A DNA stretch of 64,000 nucleotides. Origin: Hyaloperonospora brassicae. Lineage: Eukaryota; Oomycota; Peronosporomycetes; Peronosporales; Peronosporaceae. The position numbers and the translations under genes were made by a program. The stretch spans positions 372,001 through 436,000 of the forward strand of contig CANTFL010001211.1 in NCBI GenBank assembly GCA_947650285.1, in the 5' to 3' direction. Positions within the stretch are counted from its first letter, which is position 1. The number at the start of each line of letters is the position of its first letter. Shown here piece after piece: positions 32,703 to 42,794 of the stretch. The notes under the pieces were generated by a model, which had not been told where the DNA came from, ran no database searches, and saw nothing but the letters and a program-made list of their open reading frames with translations.

Positions 32703-33133
32703 GGGCGGAGCGCCCTACTGATCCAGCAACATCAAGAGAATTTGCAAATCTCCTGAAGAAGGTTTCTCCGGACACAAAATCACTGTGTGTCTCTGCACCT
32801 GGTGATGAGGTGTCTCTCATCACCTTGACTTTGGAAGTGACAAAGGACTTGTCACTTCGCGCTCTAGTTGGCTGTGGGGAGTCGAATAACTTTGTTCGTC
32901 GCCAGTCACTAGAGGCTGGAAGTACCAACTTCGTGGAGCGGGAGATCCCTCCGACGAGAATGACGGTGCGCCGAGCGACAGGCGCATCGATCACTGTGAA
33001 GAAACATGTAGTCGGAATCCACTACACGTTGAAAGATGAACAGTACGATGATAATTTCATCGTACTCGACCTGAATGACAAGTTTATTGTCATCCTGGGA
33101 CTATCTTGGCTCAGGCGATACAGCCAAGGGTGA
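32703..33133 (+). pseudogene. G2 retropepsin, inactive site
   Basis: The frame leads from the end of gag into SLITLTLEVTKDLSLRALVG, with CGESNNFV next. The catalytic Asp is replaced by Gly as in G1. The only amino-acid difference from G1 that I see is Arg for Leu in MTVRRATG. The domain ends with ILGLSWLRRYSQG and a stop at 33133. Confidence 0.75.
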
Positions 33134-33367
33134 GCTGGCAGCATCGATCATTATCGATGCCTTAACACTTGTTCATCAGATGACGATCTGAAGAATATCT
33201 TGAATCGCCCATATTCATGTGGGTGTACTGCGAGTGAGTGCTATGGCCTCACTTGCGGTACGGTAGTTTGTACGACTGTGCAAGAACACAATGTACATGA
33301 TCACAACATTTCGGAGAAAGATCTCGTGGATCCCATGGATGTGACTTCCCAGTAAATAATCCAGACA

Positions 33368-34484
33368 GTGAACGTCTTGGTCAATGACGGATCAAGCTTG
33401 GGAGCTTACACGCGTGATCTGGTTGCGCCTCCGAAGTTAACTTCGAATATGATTCAACTGCCAACGCTAGAACCAAAACGGTTCTTGCGTGATCTGCGTA
33501 GTGGCAAAGTCAATCAGATCTGTGTAATCGTCGCGGAGTACGAGTACGTTACCGATATTCGATCGGCAACGGTGTTTACTGAGACCAAACGGGTTCTCAG
33601 CAGTTCATCGATGGACGAAAGCGTCATCGATGAGAAGACTCGGATTGATAAGTATGAATCTCAATCCTGGAAGTCGCTCCAGGCAAATCCTTTGTCTAAG
33701 GATTTGATCGAATTCAAGGATGTGTTCCCTGAATCCGTGCCATGCGAGTTGCCTAAGGATAAATGCACTCGACACGAAATCGAGCTCAAACCGGGCTCGA
33801 AGTACTGTGTCATGAAGCAGTGGCTACTGCCTCGTGAACAAGTACTAGTGATCGACAATTTCTTTGTCGATCGCTTAGCGGCAGGTCATGTGAGGGAATC
33901 AACATCCCCTCACAGCTCTCCGACCTTCTGCATGCGAAAGGCGACAGGAGGATGGCGGATAGTGCACGCATTCAACAAGTTGAATGCTGAAACATTATCG
34001 GCTCAGATACCGATACCGAGGAAGGACGTCATCACAGATGGTATGTCTAAGCGTACCATCTTCTCGTCCATGGATCTGATGGATGGCTTCTATCCGATCC
34101 TTATGCGTGAACGGAACATCCCGTACATAGCAGTGAGCACCCCCATCGTCTCATGATGAGTAGAAAGTAATGCCACAGCGGCTGAGTAACGCCTCTGCAA
34201 CATTCATCAGATGTGTCACAAATCTGTTGAGACCGGTGCGAGACTTCGCACCGAGTTACTTCGATGATGTGTTCATCCATAGCCGGGCTATGAACGGAAA
34301 AACGGACGTGAACGTTCACAGAACTCACGTTCGTCAGGTTCTCCAACTCATGCGCAAGCATAAGTTGTACGCCAACCTCAAGAAGTGTATATTCTCGGCT
34401 AGCGAAATACCACTTTTTGGGTGCATCGTGGGTAAACACGGCGTACGCCCTGATTCTGAAAAGACCAAGGCGGACACCGAATGA
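33368..34484 (+). pseudogene. G2 reverse transcriptase, broken in the palm
   Basis: N-terminal frame 33368-34156 and C-terminal frame 34170-34484, with the active-site motif YFDDVFIHS near 34255. The palm lesion between YIAVSTP and MPQRLSN is the same as in G1 and G3. Four scattered amino-acid changes distinguish it from G1 (for instance YTRDLV for YTLDLV and SAQIPIP for SAQMPIP). Confidence 0.85.
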
Positions 34485-34751
34485 CCCGTTCCAGTCGATG
34501 TCAAGGAACAAACGAAAATTCTTGGCCTAGCGGCGTACTTGCACAGGTACTCGCGCAACTACGTCGAGAAGACTGTGCATCTTTCTTGTGTACTCAAGAA
34601 AAATGTGACGTGAACATGGATCGCTGACTGGCAGCGTTCCTCTGAAGGTATCAAGAAAAGGTTGATGCAATCGCCCATCTTGGCGATTGCAGATCAGGAC
34701 AGACTATTTCATGTGGTCTGTAACGCCAGCGATTTTTAAATCGGCTGTGCG

Positions 34752-34976
34752 TTGATGCAGTATGACACAGACGGCGCAGAGCGCGTCGTCTGCTATCGAT
34801 CGCGTCAGCTGCAACCAGCTGAACGCAATTACCCAGTGCATGACAAGGAACTACTTGTCATGAAGTATGTACTGGCCAAGTTCCGAGTCTATCTCTTGGG
34901 AGATAGACCGTTCATAGTCTATACGGACCATGCGTCACTACGCACGGCCGTAAACAGTCCACACCTCTCGCAATAG
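34752..34976 (+). pseudogene. G2 RNase H fragment
   Basis: Identical in translation to the G1 fragment: ERNYPVHDKELLVMKYVLAK and IVYTDHASLRTAV. An in-frame TAG at 34974 separates it from the integrase frame (MARWFSFF...), again as in G1 and G3. Confidence 0.85.
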
Positions 34977-36155
34977 ATGGCGAGGTGGTTTTCTTTCTTC
35001 GCGGAGTATAACTTCTCCGTGGAGTACAATCCAGGACGACTCAACGTCGTCGCTGATGCATTATCACGTCGGCCCGAATTCGAGCCAACGTCCCGGGTCA
35101 ACAGTGAGGCCTTGCCTACTGTTGCGACACTATCCATCAGTGTCCCTTCATCGAGGATACTTGACGACGTAAGAACGGCTTACGCAGAAGACACGGATCT
35201 TCTTCGCTTGATGAATCATCTGGTGGATCCAACTCGTACATCTTCTAAAGGTTTACCAGCTTTGTATCGATCCTCTTTGGATCGGTACACAACTCGCAAT
35301 AGGGTGCTGTACTATACGGCTCTTGCCGGATTCACACCTCGTGTCGTCTTCTCCACATATAATGATTTGCAGCTGCGCATTATGTATGAGTGTCACGATG
35401 CCCCAACAGACGGGCATAGTGGTAGGGAAAAGACTTACCTTACCGTAAGCCGTGACTTTTCCTGGCCCCGCCAGTATCAGTTTGTCCGCAAGTACATTCG
35501 TTCAGGCGAAGTCTGTCAACGGGTGAAGCCTAGTCCTTCATCCCGTGCACCGTTACAACCTCTGCCGGTCCAGGCAGAGTGTTGTGAGTCCGTATCAATG
35601 GATTTCGTCTTCGGGAAACCCGAAGACGCTTACAAGAATAACGGTATTCTTGTGTTCGTGGATCGGTTCAGCAAGATGGTGCATCTTTCTGCAGTGCCCG
35701 AGTCCATCACGGCACCCGGTTGTGCTCGTGTCTTTCTTGACACGATCTTCCGACTCCACGGGTTGCCCCGTGAACTCTTATCCGACCGTGATCCTCGGTT
35801 CACGGCGGCGTTTTGGCAATCCGTGTTCCGCACATTGGGAACACGGTGGAAGATGTCAACCTCTGACCATCCTGAAACAGATGGTCAGACAGAACGTGCG
35901 AATCGTGTCCTCGAAGAAAATTCTTCGTGGATACGTCCACTCCTTTTCACATTATGTGAGTTCTTACCGATGGTTGAGTTTGCCATCAACAACTCCGTGC
36001 ATGCGTCTACAACGCATACACCGTTCTACGTGAATGGCTACGCCACCCACTTATTCCCGCCCTCATACAGAGCGACTCTGAGTGAAGGGGGAGGACTCGC
36101 TCGAGCAAAAACCGTTTTGGCTCTTGCTCATCACGAATCCCGCTCACGCCGATAA
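34977..36155 (+). pseudogene. G2 integrase, zinc finger and DDE core
   Basis: An open frame of 392 codons. It begins with the RNase H-integrase link (VEYNPGRLNVVADALSRRPE), then the HHCC finger with one Cys replaced (RSGEVCQRVK), then the core with D (MDFVFG, about 35600), D (LSDRDPRFT, about 35780) and E (DGQTERAN, about 35884). The frame ends at LALAHHESRSRR, where the acidic insertion continues in another frame. Residues of about 58-158 (35148-35443) are of the G3 type, the rest of the G1 type. Confidence 0.88.
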
Positions 36156-36468
36156 GTTTGATGCCGATGTCGACGTTGTCGACATCGAGGAAATCGAGCT
36201 TAGCAGAAGCGATGATGCTGCTGCTACTTCATACAATGATGACGATGCTGGGATATTCGGCATCGTCAACGATTATTCGAGCGTGGACGAGGACAAAATC
36301 GTTGAAGAAGAGAACGATCTCTTAGCAGTGCGCACGAAAAGCACTGAAAAACACAACAACGAGTCAGCAGAGAAATTTCTGCTGACTCGAGAGGCGGTAG
36401 TCCGTTTCGTTCAGGACTCCATCGAAAATGCGGTTAACCGCCATAAACGGAACGCAGACAAGAATTGA
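36082..36468 (+). pseudogene. G2 acidic integrase insertion
   Basis: Identical to the G1 frame 24522-24908: acidic, Asp/Glu/Ser-rich, about 60 residues, then the conserved NRHKRNADKN that should lead to the GPY/F part. Being out of frame with the core, it is not translated with it unless frameshifting occurs. Confidence 0.6.
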
Positions 36469-36594
36469 AGAGCAAATGTTCTTTCATTTAAGGTTAACGA
36501 CCCAATACTACTGTCTAAGGTAAACTTACCTGGACATGTAGTCACTAATGTCGGCGGTAGTAAACTACTGCCGAAATACATTGGTCCCTTTCGT

Positions 36595-37458
36595 GTGTTG
36601 CACCGCAAGGGCAATGCATACACGATCGAATTGGCTCGCAGGATGCGCACGCATCCTACGTTTTATGTTGGTCGTCTCCGCCCGTACCATCAGTACGAGG
36701 CCTCTTGCGAGAACGGAGATAATTGGCGCGCTCAAGAATCCCCAGCAGATTCTTGTGATCACGGACCAAACACTGAAGTTTGTCTTTCGTCGAAAGGAGT
36801 TGGTCCTTCAGCGACGCAGTCTCGCGACGAGCCGCCTCTATCTCGTCGCGCAAACGACGCCTCTCGCGTTCACTCTCGAGTTGAAAGAACGCGAAATCCG
36901 TTCGGCCTTTCTCCCGATCGGTACGGAAACGTCAAACAGTCGACAGCAAGTCGTGCCGACGATCGTATTCGTGATCGACTTCCACCCTCAACTTGGTCAG
37001 GTAACGCTCATCGTTACCCAAAGTCTCGTGTAGGCCCGGCGGATGAGCCGGACCTTGTCTTTCCACCGCCACCGGAAGCACTGGTGGATTCTAGCGGTGG
37101 TCGACGATTTCACGTGGGGCGTATCTTGATCCACCGCGTGAAGAATGGGGAGCGGACAAGTTACCTTGTCCGCTGGCGTGGGTATCCACCATCGTATGAC
37201 AGCTGGAATCCTCGTTCCCAGCTGATGGCTGACGTTGAAGGTCTCGTCCACCAGTATGAAGAGACTCATCCGATAGGTACTCGGGCCCATCGGAAAACAC
37301 GCGCTTTTGGCGCATGTAGACGAATTACGAGTTTGCAATCGCGTCCCGCATCTCAGCCGAGATGTGTGCCCTTCTCCAGGGCAAACTTAGGGAATACACG
37401 TCCCTATGTGCACGTTGCGAGTTGTCGACACAGCTCGCACAAGGATCACCCCAAGTGA
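36595..37458 (+). pseudogene. G2 integrase C-terminus and chromodomain
   Basis: 287 codons, identical in translation to the G1 frame. Integrase end RTHPTFYVGRLRPYHQYE, long linker, chromodomain at about 37102-37260 ([15 protein letters not shown]). The linker DNA is read as coiled coil on the - strand. Confidence 0.87.
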
Positions 37459-38269
37459 GGCATGGAATGCCGGCCATACTTGACAAACAATGCAACCGGT
37501 GCCTTGCACCGATTGGCGTTCGCTTTTCGAACTTGAGGCGTATCGCCTCAAGCTTCTTAAGCCACCCTTCTCGTCCAAAATATCAAGAATTTTGGACGAC
37601 GGCGTTCCACGCTGCCAAAAGCGAGTTCATGTCACGCTTTTGGTTGCCATTGTACCATCCATGCCTAAGGAAGGCATCGAGATAGAAGTATTCTTCAGTG
37701 CGGAAGTTACTCGCGCTAAAACTCAAGCCATGGAGCTCGCTCGCATCGAATAATGGAATTCGATGATGTTGGCTTGTCTCGTGATACGAGCTGTTGATGA
37801 GATGATCAGGCAAACGCTACGGATTTAGCTCATCCTGCTTCGACATGCTACCTTAACCGGTACCACAGGTTCCAATGTGACGACGGCTCGCGCCATCGTC
37901 AACTCGCTCGTGCGAGGGCTCGCGAGTTGATCGCGGTGATAAGGAATTATACTCATCACCAAATTTATCATCAATGCCGAACAGACTGTGACGCATGTCG
38001 CTAGTCAGTTCGTTCGGCAGTTCTTTTGATGAGCGAGGCACCGCGGGTGAACGCGATGCCATTAACGGCTTTTCCGAGCCAGGCACATCTGACTCGACAT
38101 TGTAGCTGACCTCTAGCTCGAGGTCACTGTGTGCATGTGGTGTGATACCACATGCGCCTGCAGCAACAATTGCTGCAGGCAGAGAACGAGCAGTAGACGG
38201 CAAATCGTCTGCCGCAGAGGCTGGAACGGTAGCAGACTGTGTCGTCTTTGAATCTCCCCGCATAGACAT
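36656..38269 (-). pseudogene. Antisense accessory gene of G2
   Basis: Mirror copy of the G1 antisense gene: ATG at 38269, first frame to 37853 (138 codons), C-terminal coiled coil ending at 36656. It is identical in translation to G1 over the first frame and over the coiled coil. The Inr-like box lies at 38285-38298. No independent evidence of expression is visible. Confidence 0.65.
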
Positions 38270-38284
38270 GTAAAATATGCGAGG

Positions 38285-38298
38285 CAAAGTCAGAATGA
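38285..38298 (-). promoter_or_regulatory. Inr+FPR-like box of the G2 antisense gene
   Basis: Mirror of 22692-22705: TCATTCT then GACTTTG, 27 nt upstream of ATG 38269. Confidence 0.35.
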
Positions 38299-38398
38299 AT
38301 GGATCTGGCCAACAAGTGCCTTCCGTCCCGTTGTCATTAAACGGGTGGCCACAAAAGTTTCGATAGTCACACGGTGACTATCATTAAGGGAGGGGTGA

Positions 38399-38840
38399 TG
38401 TAACGGGGTAACCTGTTACATGATATTGTCACTGAGGGTAATATCACAATAAAGAATATTACGTCGAATATTCTTTCAACAATATCACAGAGCATGATGA
38501 TATTGTTGATGATGACCGAAGGGTCTGCTCATTAGTTGATATCGTGATGATATCAACCCACCAATCGCTGCGAGACGCGCGCAATGGGTGGTGAGTAGAC
38601 GTCATCATACGTTTAGTTAGATTAATATAATTAAGTCAGGATAAACAGAGGCATAAGATTGATGGAACCTAATTATGTCAAATAACGGTTTCACTGTTAT
38701 TAAAGACTAGAGTGTTCACGAGTCTCCTTTCCTTCCTCTGTGTTGGTGCAACACATAGCAGGGCACTGACTATCACTGTTGTCAGTGGAAGTGAGCTCCA
38801 TACTGGTCAACCAGTACGTTGTCAACAGTGCCCCGTTACA
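38399..38840 (+). repeat. 3' LTR of G2 with polypurine tract
   Basis: 442 bp, TGTAACGGGG...CCCCGTTACA, preceded by AAGGGAGGGGTGA (about 38386-38398), the likely polypurine tract. The shared module is at 38563-38595. Matches the G1 3' LTR for the first part and diverges after GACGTCATC near 38605. Confidence 0.93.
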
Positions 38841-40438
38841 ATTGTGATTAAGATAATAGTGTTTATGTTGTGACGATCGCAAGTTAGGTGCTTATCCGTC
38901 TAATCATCAAGTTCATTTACGTCGGTATGAGCTTTAAAAAGACCTCGTCAGCTGTTCAGGCAGCGAAGGAGGAGACAAGCTGTGCCAAATATGGCAGCGT
39001 GAATTAATTTAAAGTAGTTACCTTCCCACGACTGAAGTGTGCTCTCAACTTCCCGGTTCATGCCAGCGTACCTCGCCTACACTAGGCGTTTACCCTGGCA
39101 ATAAATGGTAGCTCGTGCCTGGACACTTCGTACGTCGACGACCGTATTCGCTTCGTGTGGCAAGGTCAAATGTGCAACGACCACGTCGCTGCTCTGCCCA
39201 TGGTTGGTTCTCATACTCGCCTGGCAAAATTATACCTGATTTCCAAGCTGTTGGACGTCATATGCCCGCGCTGGAAGGAGACTCTGATTGGCGTGTCATC
39301 TGACGTTGCTCGAAACGTGACTGGTGCTGTCCAAGTTGTCGTAACCAGGATGCAGCAGGCGTCGGCACGACCTGGATCTATCGGCGTCTGATGCATTTTG
39401 CATAATCGAGGATTAATCTAGAGGAGGTGTGTATGGACCTGGACGTAGGTACCTTCATGACGACACTTCTCGCCATGTGTAGTCATTTACGGCGTCATAT
39501 ACAGCTTTTTGACACTGTGCGATCGACGTGCCCGAAGATGAGCTTCACGCGCAGGCATTTGCTGTACAGGGTTACTGTAGGCTCAATGAGCATTGCGTTG
39601 AGGTGCTAGCGCATACCATCAGTATGTCACTAGCACGCAGCACAACAGCACCAAATTGACCGTCCCCGTTGCTGCATAAAAACATCACAGCGTCGCTTGC
39701 TTTTACTGCCAGCACAGTGGGTCAACGTCAGAAAAGTCAATACATCACGCTAAGCCAGCAAGCGACCGAAATGGAGCAGCTTCTTGTCAGGCTGATGGCT
39801 ACAATCGGCACAATGGGCCTCCTGTTTGATGAAGACGCTGCCGCCATCGAATCTAATCTGTACGTCGTGCGTGACCGCTGGTCGTCTTCGCTATACCACT
39901 GCTCCGGGACATGAATGACGAATTTACCCCCGGGCCGGTCAATAGCGTTACCTTCCTCAGGTTTAATATACTGGATGGCATCATTGACGTCGTCGCCATG
40001 CGATACAAAGTAATCCAGGATTGTGAGCAGGCAATCCCTCCCACTATGCCACACGAGCTCTTTGCAGTTCCAAGGCGTGATGTCGGACTTCTCGTCCTTG
40101 AACAGAAGGATAGCCTTACGTTGTCCTGGCCCAAGACTGAGATTTACCCGATCACGGCACAGCACCGTGCCTTGTCCTGCGATGGATGCTGAGCAGGATT
40201 TTCAGCTGGCTATAAGCGCTAGTGACCCCTTCATGACATTCGATGCAGCCTGAAGTTTGCCCTGCTTGCATGTCCGATATAACAAACTACGCGAGTTATG
40301 GGTTGGACTGACCTCAGTCTTCCCTTAAAGAGCACCAGTGGAGTCTCAATCAATATTTTCAAAACACACAAAAGCGTCTTTACAAGGTCGCTAAATGAAT
40401 TCTAAACGGAGAGATGATTTCAGTGCAACCAAGCTGAT
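38841..40438 (+). pseudogene. hAT-like transposase pseudogene, central and C-terminal segment
   Basis: Resumes after G2. Recognisable blocks in shifting frames: GMSFKKTSSAVQAAKEET (about 38928), LDVICPRWKETLIGVSSD with ARNVTGAVQVVVTR (about 39250-39345), DVGTFMTTLLAMCSHLRRH (about 39442), and near the end YNKLRELWVGLTSVFP (about 40280-40330), which resembles the hAT C-terminal dimerisation region. Many stops and frameshifts make it inactive. At 40438 it is cut by G3 and its last codons are at 48887-48930. Confidence 0.5.
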
Positions 40439-40871
40439 TGTCACGGAGTACGCCTTGTGTCACTGTTACTCAAGGTTATGTGCACCCGACTTCACGTACA
40501 CGTGGCGCGAGGAAGCGCAGCGAAGTAGGCAGAACTCGAAAGCTCTGTCTAAGGGAATGAGCAGAACTGTATTTATATAGTTATGTTTCCTAATAAAGCA
40601 TCTTTTGTCTTGATCTAACTACATTGAACTACAATCTCCTATGTGCGTTTCTTGCTCACCACCCATTGCGCGCGTCCAGCAGCGATTGGAGGTTACTCTA
40701 GTTGATGTACCGTGAACATCAACAATCAGGTGGAGCAACCCATCGAAGAAATATTACACTCGAAGGTAATATTCCTACAAACTTACTCCTTACAGTAATG
40801 TCAATTAAACATTATCTATTCAGATAATGGATACAAAGAAATGAATTTTGTGTAAAGGGATCACCCATACA
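40439..40871 (-). repeat. 3' LTR of G3 (LTR-B family)
   Basis: 433 bp matching 48441-48886 with indels near its start in element orientation (40820-40871). The module lies at 40655-40687. A purine-rich tract GTTAGGGGGGTTA on the - strand (about 40872-40884) is the likely polypurine tract. Confidence 0.85.
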
Positions 40872-40964
40872 TAACCCCCCTAACCATTAGTTGCGTAAGT
40901 GAGTGATTAAATTATTTAGTGACAGAGTGACCACCGTTGGGTCGCTCTGTGGAAAACGGAGCAC

Positions 40965-42794
40965 ATGTTGATTCTTCCTAACGCCTTTAGCCTTTCGGCG
41001 CATTACGAGTTCGTCCATTTGCGCTGCGCGAACAAGACTGCCAGTGAAGCGGCTGCACGGATGCGTGCAACAGGAGACCAAGATGATCAAGACTCAGAAG
41101 CAGGTGTCAAGTCACCTGCTGTTGCCAGTAAGCAGCCTGCAACTCCCGTAGTTGCAAGTGCATGTGGTCATCCACGTGATGCTCGTTCACCCGCAGCTTC
41201 GGATGCGGGAGGTAGTTTCATGGACCAAGATCACGAATTACAGGTGATCTATTCGGGCAAGTCGGATTCTCCATCATACTTGAAGCCGTGCACAGAGCCC
41301 GACCGTAAGGTTGCAGAATCGACAACTGCTGCGTCTCGCGGCATTCTCAATAAGGACTTGCGCCATGAGATGTTCGGTTCATCTGAAGAATCTGTAAACT
41401 AGTCGGAGGAATAGAACGGAGCGCGCTCTTATTTGTACGAATCGAGTGCGAAACATGAGGACGTACGTCCTCATGAGAAAATTGATGACTCTTCGCGGAG
41501 TCATCGTAGCCATAGTCGCAGCAACACTAGGTATTGCGGCGATAGTGATGCTTGTTCTCATGTTTGCACCATGCAAAAGGAGCAGGATCGCAACACGTTG
41601 CGATCTGCTGGAGAGTACAAGCCATGGATACCTACCTTGAGCGAGTTGAGACAGTGATCAGGTTATATCACTGAAAGTTGTCGAATCCTTCTCTTTTACT
41701 CTTCAGGAATCGATGGCCTTGATCCGAAAGCGATAAATATCACTTTCAGCATTAATTTTGTATCGATCCCTTTTTAGTCATCGATGGCATCACGGCAACG
41801 ACAGGAGAGACGAGTTCTCTTTGGCCCAGGCGTAGAATTCTTTTACCGGCAACATTGAAAAAGATGGCCGTGACAATTGGCTAGACGAATTAATTGAAGC
41901 TTGCCTTAAGTTTAAACAGAAATCTTTAACCGGTGCTCGGTTTTATTGTACCGATTGTCTCAAGAGGCAGGACTGCCTTGCCTCTCGTCGAGAGAGAAAT
42001 ATCAGAGCTGTGTAAACATTTCTGCTTGCGCCCCTTGGGAGAACTTCCTCCCTCATCAACCCTACTGGAAGGCGCGTATCGCTTCCGAGATGTACGAATG
42101 ATTTTAGACTTTTTCATCCCTTTATGAACGCGCCGGGCGCTCATTCGACGATGGTCCTCCATCTTTCACGGGTGCGTCTCATCATAATGTTTAAGGCGAC
42201 CGTAAACTACCACCATCAGCTAATAGAGGAGCTCCTAGCACTTCGATGAGGGTGTAAACCCCGCAACTGGACGAGAAGACTCGTCCTTGATCCTAAATTG
42301 TCATGCTGGTTCAATGTCAGCACAAACAACGATGAGTTGGCTACCGTATAAGTCGACCAAAGGAGGAGAAAGAGGAGGTAAAACCTATTCGAAGTCGTTC
42401 GATTCACCATCTCAAATCATATGAGATGGATCGCGCAATCCCTGCATTGCGTAAGAATTTGAAGCACGAGCGGGACTGACGCTACGCTCTGACAGATCTT
42501 GTGCGTGAGCACCGCAAGGATCGGGAGACTGAACGTGCGAAGGACCGTGCGGAGTACGCCCTCGCACAGCTCTAGGTCGAGAGCTATGTCCGCTCTCTAA
42601 TTGAAGAGCTGGCGAAAGCTCGCAGAGAGATCTTTACACTGCGTGAAAAGGTCCCTTCACTTCGCGCCCAAACTGATCTTCTGTAGCGCAAACTTAAGAA
42701 CCTAATGAAGGTTTCAGAACGCGGGGGCTATCTTCATCGTCGGAAGAAGGCTCGTACTGATGGTACGGGCGGAGACGCCCCGCGTAAAACTTAG
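40965..42794 (+). pseudogene. Antisense accessory gene of G3
   Basis: Homologue of the G1/G2 antisense gene, read opposite to G3 gag-pol. ATG 40965 opens 145 codons to the stop at 41402, with DHELQVIYSGKSDSPS and LNKDLRHEMFG aligning without gaps to LELEVSYNVESDVPG and LTSDMRHSLFG of G1. The middle keeps GARFYCTDC, AGLPCLS, QSCV and ASEMYE in broken frames. The C-terminal coiled coil (SLIEELAKARREIFTLREKV, then ERGGYLHRRKKARTDG) ends at the stop 42792-42794, at the same place over the integrase end as in G1. Two in-frame TAG codons and several shifts show decay. Confidence 0.6.

Larger units (their letters stand above)
31100..38840 (+). mobile_element. Gypsy chromovirus-type element G2, right palindrome arm
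   Basis: 7741 bp, + strand, mirror image of G1. LTRs are 31100-31538 and 38399-38840, with 10-bp inverted termini TGTAACGGGG / CCCCGTTACA at the 3' copy. Flanks are ATTGG and ATTGT, a 5-bp duplication with one change. It splits the hAT-like pseudogene. Domain order is gag, PR, RT, RNase H, integrase, chromodomain. Its interior is nearly identical to G1 apart from a patch of about 300 bp at 35.14-35.44 kb that is instead like G3. Confidence 0.95.

Noticed and set aside
22150..38840. Simple inverted segmental duplication creating G1 and G2
   Set aside because: Each element has its own 5-bp target duplication and a different insertion context (solo LTR-B versus hAT-like gene), so two insertions followed by homogenisation fit better.
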